The position numbers and the translations under genes were made by a program. From NCBI RefSeq assembly GCF_900637195.1, contig NZ_LR134356.1:2418001-2482000 (forward strand): DNA of 64,000 nucleotides, read 5' to 3'. Under the pieces are notes generated by a model that did no database searches, was not told where the DNA came from, and was given only the letters and a program-made list of their open reading frames with translations. The first letter of the stretch is position 1. Each line of letters starts with the position of its first letter. The DNA is from Mycolicibacterium aurum. GTDB taxonomy: Bacteria; Actinomycetota; Actinomycetes; Mycobacteriales; Mycobacteriaceae. Shown piece after piece: positions 49,601 through 57,865 of the stretch.

Positions 49601-50185
49601 GCGGCGACGGTGCCCGGTGCGGTCGGCACACCTCCTACGCCGCCGCTGCCGCCCGGCTCGACCAACACCTACATCAACTACCCGGCTCCGCCGGTGCCAC
49701 CGACTCTGCCGAACTCGGCGAACGTCAACGCCGGAACCCCGGGGACGCCGATCCCGGGTACTCCGGGCAGCCAGCTGACGCTGTCGGATCTGCTCACGCC
49801 ACCCGGGGTGGCCCGAACCTTGCAGAACACGGCCTCGTCGGTGATCGGTGTGACCCCGCCGGGTGCGCCGCCGGTACCGGGCGGCGCCGGAGCAGTCAAC
49901 GTCAGCGTGCCGGGGGTGCCGAGCCCGATGACCCCGCTGGCGGCCACCGGTCTGTCGAACCTGGTGTCTCCGCCGTCGCTGACCATCCCGTCGATCCCGG
50001 GCCTGCCGGTGCCGCTGCCCAACGAGTTGCCCGTGCCGTCCGATCTGCTCTGTGTGGGCACTGATTGGTCTGCCTCGCAAGGGGATTCGGCCGAGGCGCC
50101 GGCCAACGTCGAAATTCCCCGTGCGCTGATCACCGGCGCTGCGCCGGTGGGCGAGCGGCGCGACCGCTGGGACACTGCCCAGTGA
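46640..50185 (+). CDS. Secreted 1181-residue protein of 19-residue Pro-rich repeats
   Basis: I do not recognise a family. A signal peptide (residues 1-31, ending ANA) leads to a short unique N-region with one cysteine (C40, GGVPCVGILQQIV). From about residue 90 to 995 the protein consists of roughly 45 units of exactly 19 residues, generalised as xxTPPAPGxPGxPVVxxAG, broken by two Gly/Ala-rich inserts. A unique C-region of about 180 residues (SQLTLSDLLTPPGVARTLQNTASSVIGV) holds the only other cysteine (C1138). No membrane or sorting motif is seen. It should be an extended polyproline-rich rod in or outside the envelope. Repeat codons differ from the flanks. Confidence 0.85.
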   Translation: MSRTKKSIVVVMMGSAGLFLSAPFLGPAANANPTRGGVPCVGILQQIVSRPGDIPQALTDTARSFTNPGQPAPPVVVPPASSSTVAATPPVPPRPPASVSVPASGATPPVPPTPGTPASTSTGGGTPPAPPRPPGSVVTPSSGAIPPTPPVPGGPAVTPIGSGTPPLPPAPGGPAGTPIGGGTPPLPPVPGAPLGTPVVNSAPPAPPVPGLPVVGDGGAALPPAPPMPGGPAAVPAGLLAPPAPAVPGAPIVGEAGAVPPAGVAGPGVPGGAPGAGAGGGVGVGGAPVGGAAGAVPPPAAPGAPVTAAAGNAGPPAPPLPAAPVEGASGVLPPPAPPAPGAPVVGEAGVVTPPGPPAPGVPVVDEAGVVTPPAPGAPGAPVVGEAGVVTPPGPPAPGVPVVDEAGVVTPPAPGAPGAPVVGEAGVVTPPGPPAPGVPVVDEAGVVTPPAPGAPGVPVDGGVDVVTPPGPGAPGTPTVNTVETFSPPAPPAPGTPSSGSVETFSPPAPPAPGTGTNSSVEIASPPAPGLPGIPSEGSTTYTTPPSPEITFNPANSAIDIATPPGPGLPSAPLEASANITTPPAPGVPGAPVNSSVEVTTPGGVDVPATPIERSTTLTTPPTPGTPGAPVNASVDAATPPAPGAPGAPVVSEAGVSTPPAPGVPGVPAGGDAGVVTPPAPGGPGAPVVSEAGVSTPPAPGVPGVPAGGDAGVVTPPAPGGPGAPVVSEAGVSTPPAPGVPGVPAGGDAGVVTPPAPGGPGAPVVSEAGLSTPPAPGAPGAPVVDEAGLVTPPAPPAVGAPIDNAAAAVPPPAPQGAPVVGDAGAVLPGAGAPGGGTGGGAAVEGAGGAVGTGGPSAAGAPLAAAAGGTASAGPAGPAATALPVDAPPAPPAPGAPIFGEAGVVTPPVPGAPGGAGAVPAGVVTPPVPGVPGGAGAVPAGVVTPPVPGVPGGAGAVPAGVVTPPVPGVPGGAGAVPAGVVTPPAPGVPGGAATVPGAVGTPPTPPLPPGSTNTYINYPAPPVPPTLPNSANVNAGTPGTPIPGTPGSQLTLSDLLTPPGVARTLQNTASSVIGVTPPGAPPVPGGAGAVNVSVPGVPSPMTPLAATGLSNLVSPPSLTIPSIPGLPVPLPNELPVPSDLLCVGTDWSASQGDSAEAPANVEIPRALITGAAPVGERRDRWDTAQ
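47663..48004 (+). repeat. Tandem repeat A: three 114-bp units
   Basis: Units start at 47663, 47777 and 47891 and are nearly identical; the third diverges near its end. Each encodes two 19-residue modules (VVGEAGVVTPPGPPAPGVP + VVDEAGVVTPPAPGAPGAP). Confidence 0.95.
48575..48916 (+). repeat. Tandem repeat B: three 114-bp units
   Basis: Units start at 48575, 48689 and 48803; a diverged fourth copy starts at 48917. Each encodes VVSEAGVSTPPAPGVPGVP + AGGDAGVVTPPAPGGPGAP. Codons are unusually rich in CCT, GCT and GGT. Confidence 0.95.
49334..49618 (+). repeat. Tandem repeat C: five 57-bp units
   Basis: Units start at 49334, 49391, 49448, 49505 and 49562; the first four are nearly identical. Each encodes GVVTPPVPGVPGGAGAVPA, one 19-residue module, half the size of units A and B. 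Confidence 0.95.
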
Positions 50186-50195
50186 GCGCTACGGC

Positions 50196-50990
50196 TCAGC
50201 CGTCGGTGGTCTGCGCGTCGGCCACCAGATTGGCGGCGACCTGAATCAGCGGGACGTTGGAATCCTGGGAGAGTTTGCGGAGCAGTTCGAAGGCCTGAAC
50301 GGCGTTCACCCGGTAGCGCTCCATGATCATGCCCTTGGCCTGGCCGATGACATCGCGGCTGGACAGCGCCTTCTGGAACTGCGCCTCACGACGTGCTGAG
50401 TTCCACGCCACCGAGGAGTGCGCGGCAAAGATGAGGCCGAGTGTCCTCGACTCGCTGCCGAAGGCGTCGGGCTGCTCAGCGTACACATTGAGGGCGCCGA
50501 GCGTCTCACCGGCGATGAACATCTGGAACGCCATGATCGACCGGATCGGCGTCTCGGCGAGCGCGTCCCTGCGATAGTTCGGGAAGCGCTCCTCGGTGCT
50601 GAGGTCGCGGACGTGGACCGTCGTCTCCTCCCACGCCGCGGTCAGGCACGGACCCTCCAGGTGGCGCTGCTGGATCTTGTCCAGTAGCAGCGGCCAGTGA
50701 TGGGTGGCCGCCGGAGTTTCGACCTGCTTGGCACTGCGGGTGAGCGTGATGCCGGCGTACTGCGCACCCGGGATCTCGGCGGCTGCGTACTCCGCCAATT
50801 CCGCTACGACGGTGTCGGAATCGGCGTCAGGTCTGTTGTGCAGGCCTTGCACCAGCTCCGCCACCCGAAGATGTGCGGCCTCCAAGCCGGCTGGAACGTT
50901 CACCCGTGCACCGTCCGATTCTCGCGCGTCAATATGGCTCCCCAGGCTACCGCTGACCTCCGTCAGGGGCTCGATCATGAACAATGTCAT
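50196..50990 (-). CDS. GAF-ANTAR transcription antiterminator
   Basis: About 264 residues. The GAF sensor domain spans roughly residues 60-190 (AEIPGAQYAGITL, MFIAGETLGALNVYAEQPDAFG), and the ANTAR RNA-binding domain the C-terminal 60 (SRDVIGQAKGMIMERYRVNAVQAFELLRKLSQDSNVPL). ANTAR proteins bind paired RNA hairpins and prevent termination. Start at 50990 or 50978; the frame is open earlier. No dual hairpin target was identified nearby. The gene ends 10 bp from the repeat-protein gene, convergent with it. Confidence 0.88.
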   Translation of the reverse strand: MTLFMIEPLTEVSGSLGSHIDARESDGARVNVPAGLEAAHLRVAELVQGLHNRPDADSDTVVAELAEYAAAEIPGAQYAGITLTRSAKQVETPAATHHWPLLLDKIQQRHLEGPCLTAAWEETTVHVRDLSTEERFPNYRRDALAETPIRSIMAFQMFIAGETLGALNVYAEQPDAFGSESRTLGLIFAAHSSVAWNSARREAQFQKALSSRDVIGQAKGMIMERYRVNAVQAFELLRKLSQDSNVPLIQVAANLVADAQTTDG

Positions 50991-51067
50991 TTTTGTGACC
51001 GCTCGGACCGTTCTCGCCGGTGACGACGCCGGCACACCGCGGCGGGTTGTCCCGCGCGGTGACACGA

Positions 51068-51565
51068 TCACAGCGCCCGCAGGTAGCGGTCGGTGACCCG
51101 ACGTTGCACCAGCGAGGTCAGGGGAGACCCCAGCCGACTCCACCAGGTGGCGTGCCGCGAGAACGCCCTCACTTCCGCATGCACCTCCTCGGTGGCCGGG
51201 TCGAACCGCACCAGGAACAGTTCCTCGCCGCACTCGGCGTGCCCCGGCAGCGTCCCGTACGCGAATCCGCGGCGATCGGCGTCGTCGACGACGTAGACCA
51301 CTCGGCAGGGCGCCGCCACCGGCCCGAGGTGCACCAGCACCTCGGCCCCCACTGACGCCACGGCTGCGGTCGCCTCGACCCGCAGGCCCGCACCGCGCAA
51401 CATCCCCCAGCGCATACCTTCGGCCGCCGCGCGCTCGAACCGGTCCCGGCCGCGGCCGATCACCGACGACTTCCGGAGGTGGTGGTAGCCGGTGGGCATG
51501 ATCCCGCCGGTCGCGCCGATCTCGCTGTAGGTCAGCGCCTTACCGGCAAGATCCGTCAACTTCAC
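51068..51565 (-). CDS. DUF1990 family protein
   Basis: A 165-residue protein: [28 protein letters not shown] near the N-terminus and [22 protein letters not shown] later are the DUF1990 hallmarks, with [15 protein letters not shown] near the end. The fold is START-like; the function is unknown. Divergent from the aldo/keto reductase gene, 37 bp apart. Confidence 0.87.
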   Translation of the reverse strand: MKLTDLAGKALTYSEIGATGGIMPTGYHHLRKSSVIGRGRDRFERAAAEGMRWGMLRGAGLRVEATAAVASVGAEVLVHLGPVAAPCRVVYVVDDADRRGFAYGTLPGHAECGEELFLVRFDPATEEVHAEVRAFSRHATWWSRLGSPLTSLVQRRVTDRYLRAL

Positions 51566-51602
51566 CGTTCCAGCTTGTCACCGCGCGCGTACCGTCGATG
51601 CG

Positions 51603-52460
51603 GTGACCTCCCCGAACATGCCGACCCTGACCCTCGGCGACCTCACCGTCAACCGGCTCGGCTTCGGCGCGATGCGCCTGACCGGCAAGGGCGTCTGGGG
51701 CCCGCCTGCCGACCGCGACGAATGCCTGCGGGTGCTCCGCCGCGCCGCCGAACTGGGTGTCGACTTCATCGACACCGCCGACTCCTACGGCCCCTACGTC
51801 TCCGAGGAGTTGATCCGGGAAGCGCTACACCCCTACGACGGGCTGGTGGTCGCGACCAAGGCGGGCCTGCTGCGCGTCGGCCCCGACCAGTGGCCGGTCC
51901 TCGGCTATCCGCCCTACCTGCGTCAGGAATGCGAGATGAGCCTGCGCCGGCTCGGGGTGGACACCATCGACCTGTTCCAGCTGCACCGCATCGACGACAA
52001 ATTTCCCGCCGAAGACCAGATCGGCGAGCTGCTCACGCTGCAACAAGAAGGCAAGATCCGCCACATCGGCCTGTCCGAGGTCACCGTCGACCAACTCAGC
52101 GCCGCGCAGACCGTCGCGCCGATCGTGTCGGTGCAGAACATGTACAACCTCACGACCCGTGGCGCCGAACCCGTCCTCGACGCCTGCGAAGCCCAGGGCA
52201 TCGCCTTCATCCCGTGGTTCCCGCTGGCCGCGGGACCGCTGGCGGCGGCCGACGGTCCACTACAGCGCATCGCCGCCGACCACCACGCCACCCCGTCGCA
52301 GCTGGCGCTGGCCTGGCTGCTCAAACGGTCCCCGGTGATGGTGCCGATCCCCGGTACGTCCAAGGTTGCCCACCTGGAAGAGAACGTCGCGGCCGCTCAG
52401 ATCGAGCTGACCGAGGAGGAGTTCGAGACGCTGAGCAAAGCCGGGGCAGCCCAGAGCTGA
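51603..52460 (+). CDS. Aldo/keto reductase
   Basis: A 285-residue NADPH-dependent reductase. Catalytic residues: Asp and Tyr in [18 protein letters not shown], Lys in [12 protein letters not shown], His in LFQLHRID. The end motif [20 protein letters not shown] binds the coenzyme. Substrate unknown; it is of the AKR type with short loops often annotated as oxidoreductase YajO/tas-like. GTG start at 51603. The hotdog gene follows by 21 bp. Confidence 0.92.
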   Translation: MTSPNMPTLTLGDLTVNRLGFGAMRLTGKGVWGPPADRDECLRVLRRAAELGVDFIDTADSYGPYVSEELIREALHPYDGLVVATKAGLLRVGPDQWPVLGYPPYLRQECEMSLRRLGVDTIDLFQLHRIDDKFPAEDQIGELLTLQQEGKIRHIGLSEVTVDQLSAAQTVAPIVSVQNMYNLTTRGAEPVLDACEAQGIAFIPWFPLAAGPLAAADGPLQRIAADHHATPSQLALAWLLKRSPVMVPIPGTSKVAHLEENVAAAQIELTEEEFETLSKAGAAQS

Positions 52461-52481
52461 GGCAACCAATACGGTGAGCTG

Positions 52482-53111
52482 GTGAGCACCAACAATGCGG
52501 CCGACGCACACGTCGGTGGGGGATTCAGTGCACCGGAACCCACCCAGCGCGGCGGTCCGGACTACGGCCGCTTCGTCGAAGCCGTCCGTGCACTCCAGGA
52601 CCATGCCCGTGCGGCCGACGCACCCGACGCGGTGATCACCGACGCCGCGGACCTCATCGAGAAGGCGTCGGCGATGTTGGCGCCCTACGACGCCGACGAG
52701 TGGTCGTCGCCATCGGGGCGGCGGATGGATCTTCCCAATCGCGGCAACATCCTCGGCGTACCGGTCGACCTGCATGTCACCGAAGACGGCTGGATACGCG
52801 GATCTGCGCGGTTCCGTCGCTTTCACCTCGGCCGTAACGGTGCGGCCCATGGCGGCGCGGTGGCCCACCTGTTCGATTCGCTGCTCGGGTTCACCGCGTT
52901 CAAGCTCAGCCGCAGCAAGGCGCAACGCACCGCGTTTCTCCACGTCGACTACCGCAAGATCGCCCCGGTGGAGCAGCAGCTGCAGGTAGAGGCACGTATC
53001 GACGACATCGTCGACCGGAAGATCTACGTCTCCGGACGGCTCCTCGATGGCGAGCACCTGCTGGCCGAGGCCCACTCCCTGTTCGTGAAGCTGAAGCCGG
53101 GGCAGCCATGA
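52482..53111 (+). CDS. Hotdog-fold PaaI-type thioesterase
   Basis: A 209-residue protein with an 80-residue N-terminal helical extension and a hotdog domain. The active-site helix is GRNGAAHGGAVAHLFDSLLGF and the strand RTAFLHVDYRKIAPVEQQLQVEARI follows, as in 4HBT/PaaI proteins. It probably hydrolyses an acyl-CoA. GTG start. It overlaps the next gene by 4 bp, so the two are cotranslated. Confidence 0.85.
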   Translation: MSTNNAADAHVGGGFSAPEPTQRGGPDYGRFVEAVRALQDHARAADAPDAVITDAADLIEKASAMLAPYDADEWSSPSGRRMDLPNRGNILGVPVDLHVTEDGWIRGSARFRRFHLGRNGAAHGGAVAHLFDSLLGFTAFKLSRSKAQRTAFLHVDYRKIAPVEQQLQVEARIDDIVDRKIYVSGRLLDGEHLLAEAHSLFVKLKPGQP

Positions 53112-53536
53112 CCGAGAGCAGGTACGCAGGCTTCACCCGTCGATGGGCGCGGTGGCGCGACCGGCTGCGGGAGCGTCGCGGCCTCGACCTCGGTTACCGC
53201 ATCTCCGTCGGCGTCGTCGGCCTCCTCGTCCTGGCGGTCGGCATCCTGGCCATTCCCTACCCCGGTCCCGGGTGGGCGATCGTGTTCGTCGGCCTTGCGA
53301 TCCTGGCCACCGAGTTCGAGTGGGCGAAGAAACTGCTGGGCTACGCGCGTGAGCGCTACGACGCCGCCATGGCGTGGTTCAAGAGCCAGGGCCTGTGGGT
53401 TCAGGTCCTGGGAGCGGTGTTCACGGCGGCCATCGTGCTGGGCACGCTGTGGCTGTTCGGCGCCGTGCACTTCGCGGCCGAACTGCTCGGCATCGACCGC
53501 GACTGGATGCAGAGCCCTGTTGGTATCGGGTCCTGA
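53108..53536 (+). CDS. TIGR02611-type membrane protein (PGPGW family)
   Basis: A 142-residue actinobacterial membrane protein. The signature PYPGPGWAIVFVGLAILATEFEWAKKLL lies after a hydrophobic segment (SVGVVGLLVLAVGILAI); a third segment (VLGAVFTAAIVLGTLWLFGAV) follows. Function unknown. The basic N-terminus (RRWARWRDRLRERRGL) faces the cytoplasm. It lies 73 bp upstream of thrS on the same strand. Confidence 0.85.
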   Translation: MTESRYAGFTRRWARWRDRLRERRGLDLGYRISVGVVGLLVLAVGILAIPYPGPGWAIVFVGLAILATEFEWAKKLLGYARERYDAAMAWFKSQGLWVQVLGAVFTAAIVLGTLWLFGAVHFAAELLGIDRDWMQSPVGIGS

Positions 53537-53609
53537 GGCCACACCCCGATAGCATGGTCGCGGTCGATCACCGACCACGCACCCACACCCGAAAGTTTGG
53601 AGCCCCGCG

Positions 53610-55694
53610 ATGAGCGCCCCCGCCCGCCCCGCCTCAGCAGCCCCGATCCGGGTTGCCGCCGGGACGACCGCCGGGCAGGCGGTGCGCGACGCCGGATTGC
53701 CCACCAGAGGAGACGTCGACGCCGTCGTCGTCGTCCGGGACGCCGAGGGACAGTTGCGCGACCTGTCCTGGGTGCCCGACACCGACGTCGAGGTCGAGCC
53801 GGTCGCGGCGAACACCGACGACGGCCGCAGCGTCATCCGCCACTCGGCCGCGCACGTTCTCGCGCAGGCCGTGCAGGGCCTCTTCCCCGACGCCAAGCTC
53901 GGCATCGGTCCGCCCATCACCGACGGGTTCTACTACGACTTCGACGTCGCCGAGCCGTTCACCCCCGAGGATCTGGCCAAGCTCGAGAAGCGGATGCAGA
54001 AGATCGTCAAGGACGGCCAGCTGTTCTCCCGCCGCGTCTACGAGAACAAGGAGCAGGCGCGCGCAGAGCTGACCGGTGAGCCGTACAAACTCGAGCTCAT
54101 CGACGACAAGTCCGGCGATCTGGGGTCATCGGACGAAGTAATGGAGATAGGCGGCGACGAACTGAGCGCCTACGACAACCTCAATCCCCGCACCCGCGAG
54201 CGTGTCTGGGGCGACCTGTGCCGCGGCCCGCACATTCCCACCACCCGCTACATCCCGGCGTTCAAGTTGACCCGTAGCTCGGCGGCCTACTGGCGCGGAG
54301 ACCAGAGCAACGCCAGCCTGCAGCGCATCTACGGCACCGCGTGGGAGTCTCAGGAAGCGCTCGACCGCCACCTCGAACTGCTCGAGGAGGCGCAGCGCCG
54401 CGATCACCGCAAGCTCGGCGTGGAACTGGACCTGTTCAGCTTTCCCGACGAATTGGGTTCGGGCCTACCGGTTTTCCATCCCAAGGGCGGCATGGTGCGC
54501 CGCGAGATGGAGGAGTACTCGCGACGCAAGCACATCGAGGCGGGCTACGAATTCGTCAACACCCCGCACATCACCAAGGAACAGCTCTACATCACCTCCG
54601 GGCACCTGGAGTGGTACGCCGACGGCATGTTCCCGCCGATGCACATCGACGCGGAGTACAACGAGGACGGCACGGTGCGCAAGCCCGGCCAGGACTACTA
54701 CCTCAAGCCGATGAACTGTCCCATGCACTGCCTGATCTTCAGGTCGCGGGGACGCTCGTACCGCGAACTCCCGTTGCGGCTCTTCGAGTTCGGCAGTGTG
54801 TACCGATACGAGAAGTCCGGGGTGATCCACGGGCTGACCCGGGTGCGCGGTATGACCCAGGACGATGCGCACATCTACACCACCCGCGAGGACATGCGGG
54901 CGGAGCTGACGTCGCTGCTGCAGTTCGTGCTGGACCTGTTGTCCGACTACGGCCTCGACGACTACTACCTGGAACTGTCGACCAAAGACCCGGACAAGTT
55001 CGTCGGCTCCGACGAGCTCTGGGAGGAAGCCACCGACACGCTGCGGGAGGTGGCGCAGGCCTCCGGGCTTGACCTGGTGCCAGATCCGGGTGGCGCGGCG
55101 TTCTACGGGCCCAAGATCTCGGTGCAGGTGCGTGACGCGCTGGGCCGCAGCTGGCAGATGTCGACGATCCAGCTGGACTTCAACATGCCCGAACGGTTCG
55201 AGCTCGAATACACCGCCGCAGACGGCACCCGGCAGCGCCCCGTGATGATCCACCGCGCGCTGTTCGGGTCGATCGAGCGGTTCTTCGGCATCCTGACCGA
55301 GCATTACGCGGGTGCTTTCCCGGCGTGGCTGGCGCCCGTGCAGGTGGTGGGAATCCCGGTCGCCGATGCGCATTCGGCCTACCTCAGCGGTATCGCCACC
55401 CAGTTGCGGACGCTGGGCATCCGTGCTGACGTCGACGCCAGCGACGACCGGATGGCCAAGAAGATCGTCAACCACACCAACCAGAAGGTGCCGTTCATGC
55501 TGCTCGCCGGCGACCGCGACGTGGAGGCCGAGGCCGTCTCATTCCGGTTCGGTGACCGCACGCAGATCAACGGTGTCCCGCGCGACAAGGCCATCGACGC
55601 CATTGTGTCCTGGGTGCAGCGGCGCGAGAACGCCACGCCCACAGCGGAACTCGTTGCGACACACCCTGACGACGCAGTAGCAGGCGAGGGGTGA
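53610..55694 (+). CDS. thrS: Threonine-tRNA ligase
   Basis: A 694-residue class II synthetase with TGS, editing, catalytic and anticodon-binding domains in order. The editing-site [11 protein letters not shown], and in the core [10 protein letters not shown] and [19 protein letters not shown] supply zinc ligand and motif 2; [10 protein letters not shown] and [23 protein letters not shown] (motif 3) complete the active site. It starts with ATG after TTTGGAGCC. No T-box leader is seen in the 73-bp gap, as expected for mycobacteria. First gene of the conserved thrS-HIT-pgsA-patA-pimA-Nudix unit. Confidence 0.97.
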   Translation: MSAPARPASAAPIRVAAGTTAGQAVRDAGLPTRGDVDAVVVVRDAEGQLRDLSWVPDTDVEVEPVAANTDDGRSVIRHSAAHVLAQAVQGLFPDAKLGIGPPITDGFYYDFDVAEPFTPEDLAKLEKRMQKIVKDGQLFSRRVYENKEQARAELTGEPYKLELIDDKSGDLGSSDEVMEIGGDELSAYDNLNPRTRERVWGDLCRGPHIPTTRYIPAFKLTRSSAAYWRGDQSNASLQRIYGTAWESQEALDRHLELLEEAQRRDHRKLGVELDLFSFPDELGSGLPVFHPKGGMVRREMEEYSRRKHIEAGYEFVNTPHITKEQLYITSGHLEWYADGMFPPMHIDAEYNEDGTVRKPGQDYYLKPMNCPMHCLIFRSRGRSYRELPLRLFEFGSVYRYEKSGVIHGLTRVRGMTQDDAHIYTTREDMRAELTSLLQFVLDLLSDYGLDDYYLELSTKDPDKFVGSDELWEEATDTLREVAQASGLDLVPDPGGAAFYGPKISVQVRDALGRSWQMSTIQLDFNMPERFELEYTAADGTRQRPVMIHRALFGSIERFFGILTEHYAGAFPAWLAPVQVVGIPVADAHSAYLSGIATQLRTLGIRADVDASDDRMAKKIVNHTNQKVPFMLLAGDRDVEAEAVSFRFGDRTQINGVPRDKAIDAIVSWVQRRENATPTAELVATHPDDAVAGEG

Positions 55695-55695
55695 C

Positions 55696-56244
55696 GTGGA
55701 TCCGGAGGACACGATCGTAGACCGCGGCGTCGGCGATCCAGACCATCTGCAGCGGCTCTGGACGCCACACCGGATGACCTACATCGCCGACGCCGTCAAG
55801 GCGGGTTCGGCGGCATCGTCGGAGCCGTTCACCGACATTCCGAACATGTCGGACGAGGACGGGTTGGTGGTTGCGCGCGGCGAGCTGGTGTACGCCGTGC
55901 TCAATCTGTACCCGTACAACCCCGGTCACCTGATGGTGGTGCCCTACCGTCGGGTGGCCGAACTGGAGAGCCTCACCGACGCCGAGAGCGCCGAGCTGAT
56001 GGCCTTCACGCAGAAGGCAATCCGGGTGATGAAAGCGGTGTCGCGACCCCACGGTTTCAACGTCGGCCTCAACTTGGGCACCTCCGCGGGCGGATCCCTG
56101 TCGGAACACCTGCACATGCACGTGGTACCGCGCTGGGGTGGTGACGCGAACTTCATCACCGTCATCGGCGACTCCAAGGTGATTCCGCAACTCCTGCGCG
56201 ACACCCGGTTGCTGCTGGCTACCGAATGGGACAAGCAGACGTGA
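55696..56244 (+). CDS. HIT-family Ap4A phosphorylase-like protein (Rv2613c type)
   Basis: A 182-residue histidine-triad protein. The triad is SEHLHMHVVPRWGGD (HxHxH). DEDGLVVARGELVYAVLNLYPYNPGHLMVVPYRRV is the nucleotide-binding region. The Mtb orthologue cleaves diadenosine tetraphosphate by phosphorolysis. GTG start one base after the thrS stop and a 4-bp overlap with pgsA1 show tight coupling; Ap4A is a by-product of aminoacyl-tRNA synthetases, which fits the thrS link. Confidence 0.93.
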   Translation: MDPEDTIVDRGVGDPDHLQRLWTPHRMTYIADAVKAGSAASSEPFTDIPNMSDEDGLVVARGELVYAVLNLYPYNPGHLMVVPYRRVAELESLTDAESAELMAFTQKAIRVMKAVSRPHGFNVGLNLGTSAGGSLSEHLHMHVVPRWGGDANFITVIGDSKVIPQLLRDTRLLLATEWDKQT

Positions 56245-56912
56245 GCGACTTCTACCTGATGACACGCGCGGCGTACGCGAAGCTGTCGCGGCCGGTGGCC
56301 AAGGGCGCACTGAGGCTGGGATTGACCCCGGACAGCGTCACCATCCTCGGCACCGCGGGATCGGTACTGGCCGCACTGACCCTCTTCCCGATCGGACAGC
56401 TGTTCGCGGGCGCTTTCGCCGTGGCGTTCTTCGTGCTGGCGGACATGCTCGACGGCGCGATGGCCCGCGAACGGGGCGGCGGGACGCGATTCGGCGCCGT
56501 CCTGGATGCAACCTGCGACCGGGTCAGCGACGGTGCGGTGTTCTGCGGCCTGCTGTGGTGGGCGGCGTTCGGCGTGCACAGCGCGGAACTGGTGGTGGCC
56601 ACCATGATCTGCCTGGTGTCCTCGCAGGTCATCTCCTACATCAAGGCGCGCGCGGAGGCCAGCGGCCTGTCCGGTGACGGCGGCCTGATCGAGCGGCCGG
56701 AACGGCTGGTGATCATCCTGCTGGGTGCCTGCCTGTCGGACCTGCCGTTCTTCCCGCTGCCGTGGCTGCTCGACACCGCGATGTGGGTGCTGGCGCTGGC
56801 CAGCGTGGTGACCGTGGCGCAGCGGTTGCACAGTGTGCGCGTCTCGACCGGGGCCATGGATCGACTGGCCCCAGCCGACAACGGCGAGAAGCCAGAGACC
56901 ACCGAGACATGA
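56241..56912 (+). CDS. pgsA1: Phosphatidylinositol-phosphate synthase PgsA1
   Basis: A 223-residue CDP-alcohol phosphotransferase with six membrane segments. The catalytic motif is DMLDGAMARERGGGTRFG, then AVLDATCDRVSD (D-x2-DG-x2-AR-x8-G-x3-D-x3-D). It makes phosphatidylinositol phosphate from CDP-DAG and inositol phosphate, the base of PIMs, LM and LAM. I chose the GTG at 56241 overlapping the HIT stop; an upstream GTG in frame would add five residues. Overlaps patA by 4 bp. Confidence 0.94.
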   Translation: MSDFYLMTRAAYAKLSRPVAKGALRLGLTPDSVTILGTAGSVLAALTLFPIGQLFAGAFAVAFFVLADMLDGAMARERGGGTRFGAVLDATCDRVSDGAVFCGLLWWAAFGVHSAELVVATMICLVSSQVISYIKARAEASGLSGDGGLIERPERLVIILLGACLSDLPFFPLPWLLDTAMWVLALASVVTVAQRLHSVRVSTGAMDRLAPADNGEKPETTET

Positions 56913-57865
56913 CAGCGCACCCGGCCGGATCAGGCACCGACGGCGCAGGGCTGCTCTCCTTCGGCAGCCACCTGAGCGACTGGGGCTACGCAGCGGGCTG
57001 GCGCCTGGTTCGTGCGGCTCCGGAGTTTGTGGCGCGCAATGCTTTCGACGCCGGTGCGCTATGGGCCGCGCGCGGCGGTGGGCCGCAGCAGCTACGCAGG
57101 AATCTCGCACGGGTGATTCGGACCACTCCGGATCAAGTGCCCGCCACGTTGATGCGGGCGTCGCTGGCGTCCTACGCGCGGTATTGGCGCGAGGCATTCC
57201 GGCTGCCGTCGATGAACCACACCGACCTCGGCAAGCGGTTGTGGGTGAACGACATCGAGCTGGTGTGGGCGGCGCTGGAGGCCGGCCGCGGGGCAGTGCT
57301 GGCCCTGCCGCACAGCGGGAACTGGGACATGGCGGGGGTCTGGCTGGTGCAGAACCACGGCACGTTCGCCACTGTCGCGGAACGGCTGAAGCCCGAGTCG
57401 CTGTACAACCGGTTTCTGGCGTACCGGCAGAGCCTGGGTTTCGAGGTGGTGCCCTCGTCGGGCGGGGAGCGCCCCGCCTATGACGTGATCCGCGACTGGG
57501 TCGACGACAACGGCATCGTCTGCCTGATGGCCGACCGCGACCTGAGCCGGCGCGGTGTCCAGGTGGACTTCTTCGGGGAGCCGACGCGCCTGCCCGCCGG
57601 GCCGGCCAAGCTCGCCCTCGACACCGGAGCTCCGCTGTTCCCCGTGCACTGCTGGTTCGACGGCGACGGCTGGGGGATGCAGGTGTACCCCGAACTCGAC
57701 ACGTCGTCGGCCGACATCACCGTGATCACCCAGGCGCTGGCCGACAGGTTCGCCTCCAATATCGCTGCCCATCCGCAGGATTGGCACATGATGCAGCCGC
57801 AGTGGCTCGACGACCTGTCGGATGAGCGCAGGGCCCGCCTGGACGGCGGGCTGGAGGCGAGCTGA
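56909..57865 (+). CDS. patA: Phosphatidylinositol mannoside acyltransferase
   Basis: A 318-residue LpxL/HtrB-like acyltransferase, orthologue of Rv2611c. The catalytic motif is LPHSGNWDMAGVWLVQNHG (H-x4-D). It adds palmitate to the 6-position of the mannose of PIM1/PIM2 on the cytoplasmic face of the membrane. ATG overlaps the pgsA1 stop and its own stop shares a base with the pimA ATG. Confidence 0.94.
   Translation: MTAHPAGSGTDGAGLLSFGSHLSDWGYAAGWRLVRAAPEFVARNAFDAGALWAARGGGPQQLRRNLARVIRTTPDQVPATLMRASLASYARYWREAFRLPSMNHTDLGKRLWVNDIELVWAALEAGRGAVLALPHSGNWDMAGVWLVQNHGTFATVAERLKPESLYNRFLAYRQSLGFEVVPSSGGERPAYDVIRDWVDDNGIVCLMADRDLSRRGVQVDFFGEPTRLPAGPAKLALDTGAPLFPVHCWFDGDGWGMQVYPELDTSSADITVITQALADRFASNIAAHPQDWHMMQPQWLDDLSDERRARLDGGLEAS

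Noticed and set aside
47663..49618. CRISPR array or other regularly spaced non-coding repeat
   Set aside because: The units are contiguous without spacers, multiples of 57 bp, and continue the reading frame of a signal-peptide-bearing protein.
46640..50185. PE_PGRS, PPE or collagen-like protein
   Set aside because: No PE/PPE N-terminal domain, no GGAGG runs of PGRS type over the main part, and no Gly-X-Y triplet periodicity; the period is 19.
53537..53609. T-box riboswitch upstream of thrS
   Set aside because: Only 73 bases, no specifier or antiterminator-like elements visible; mycobacterial T-boxes are known mainly for ileS.
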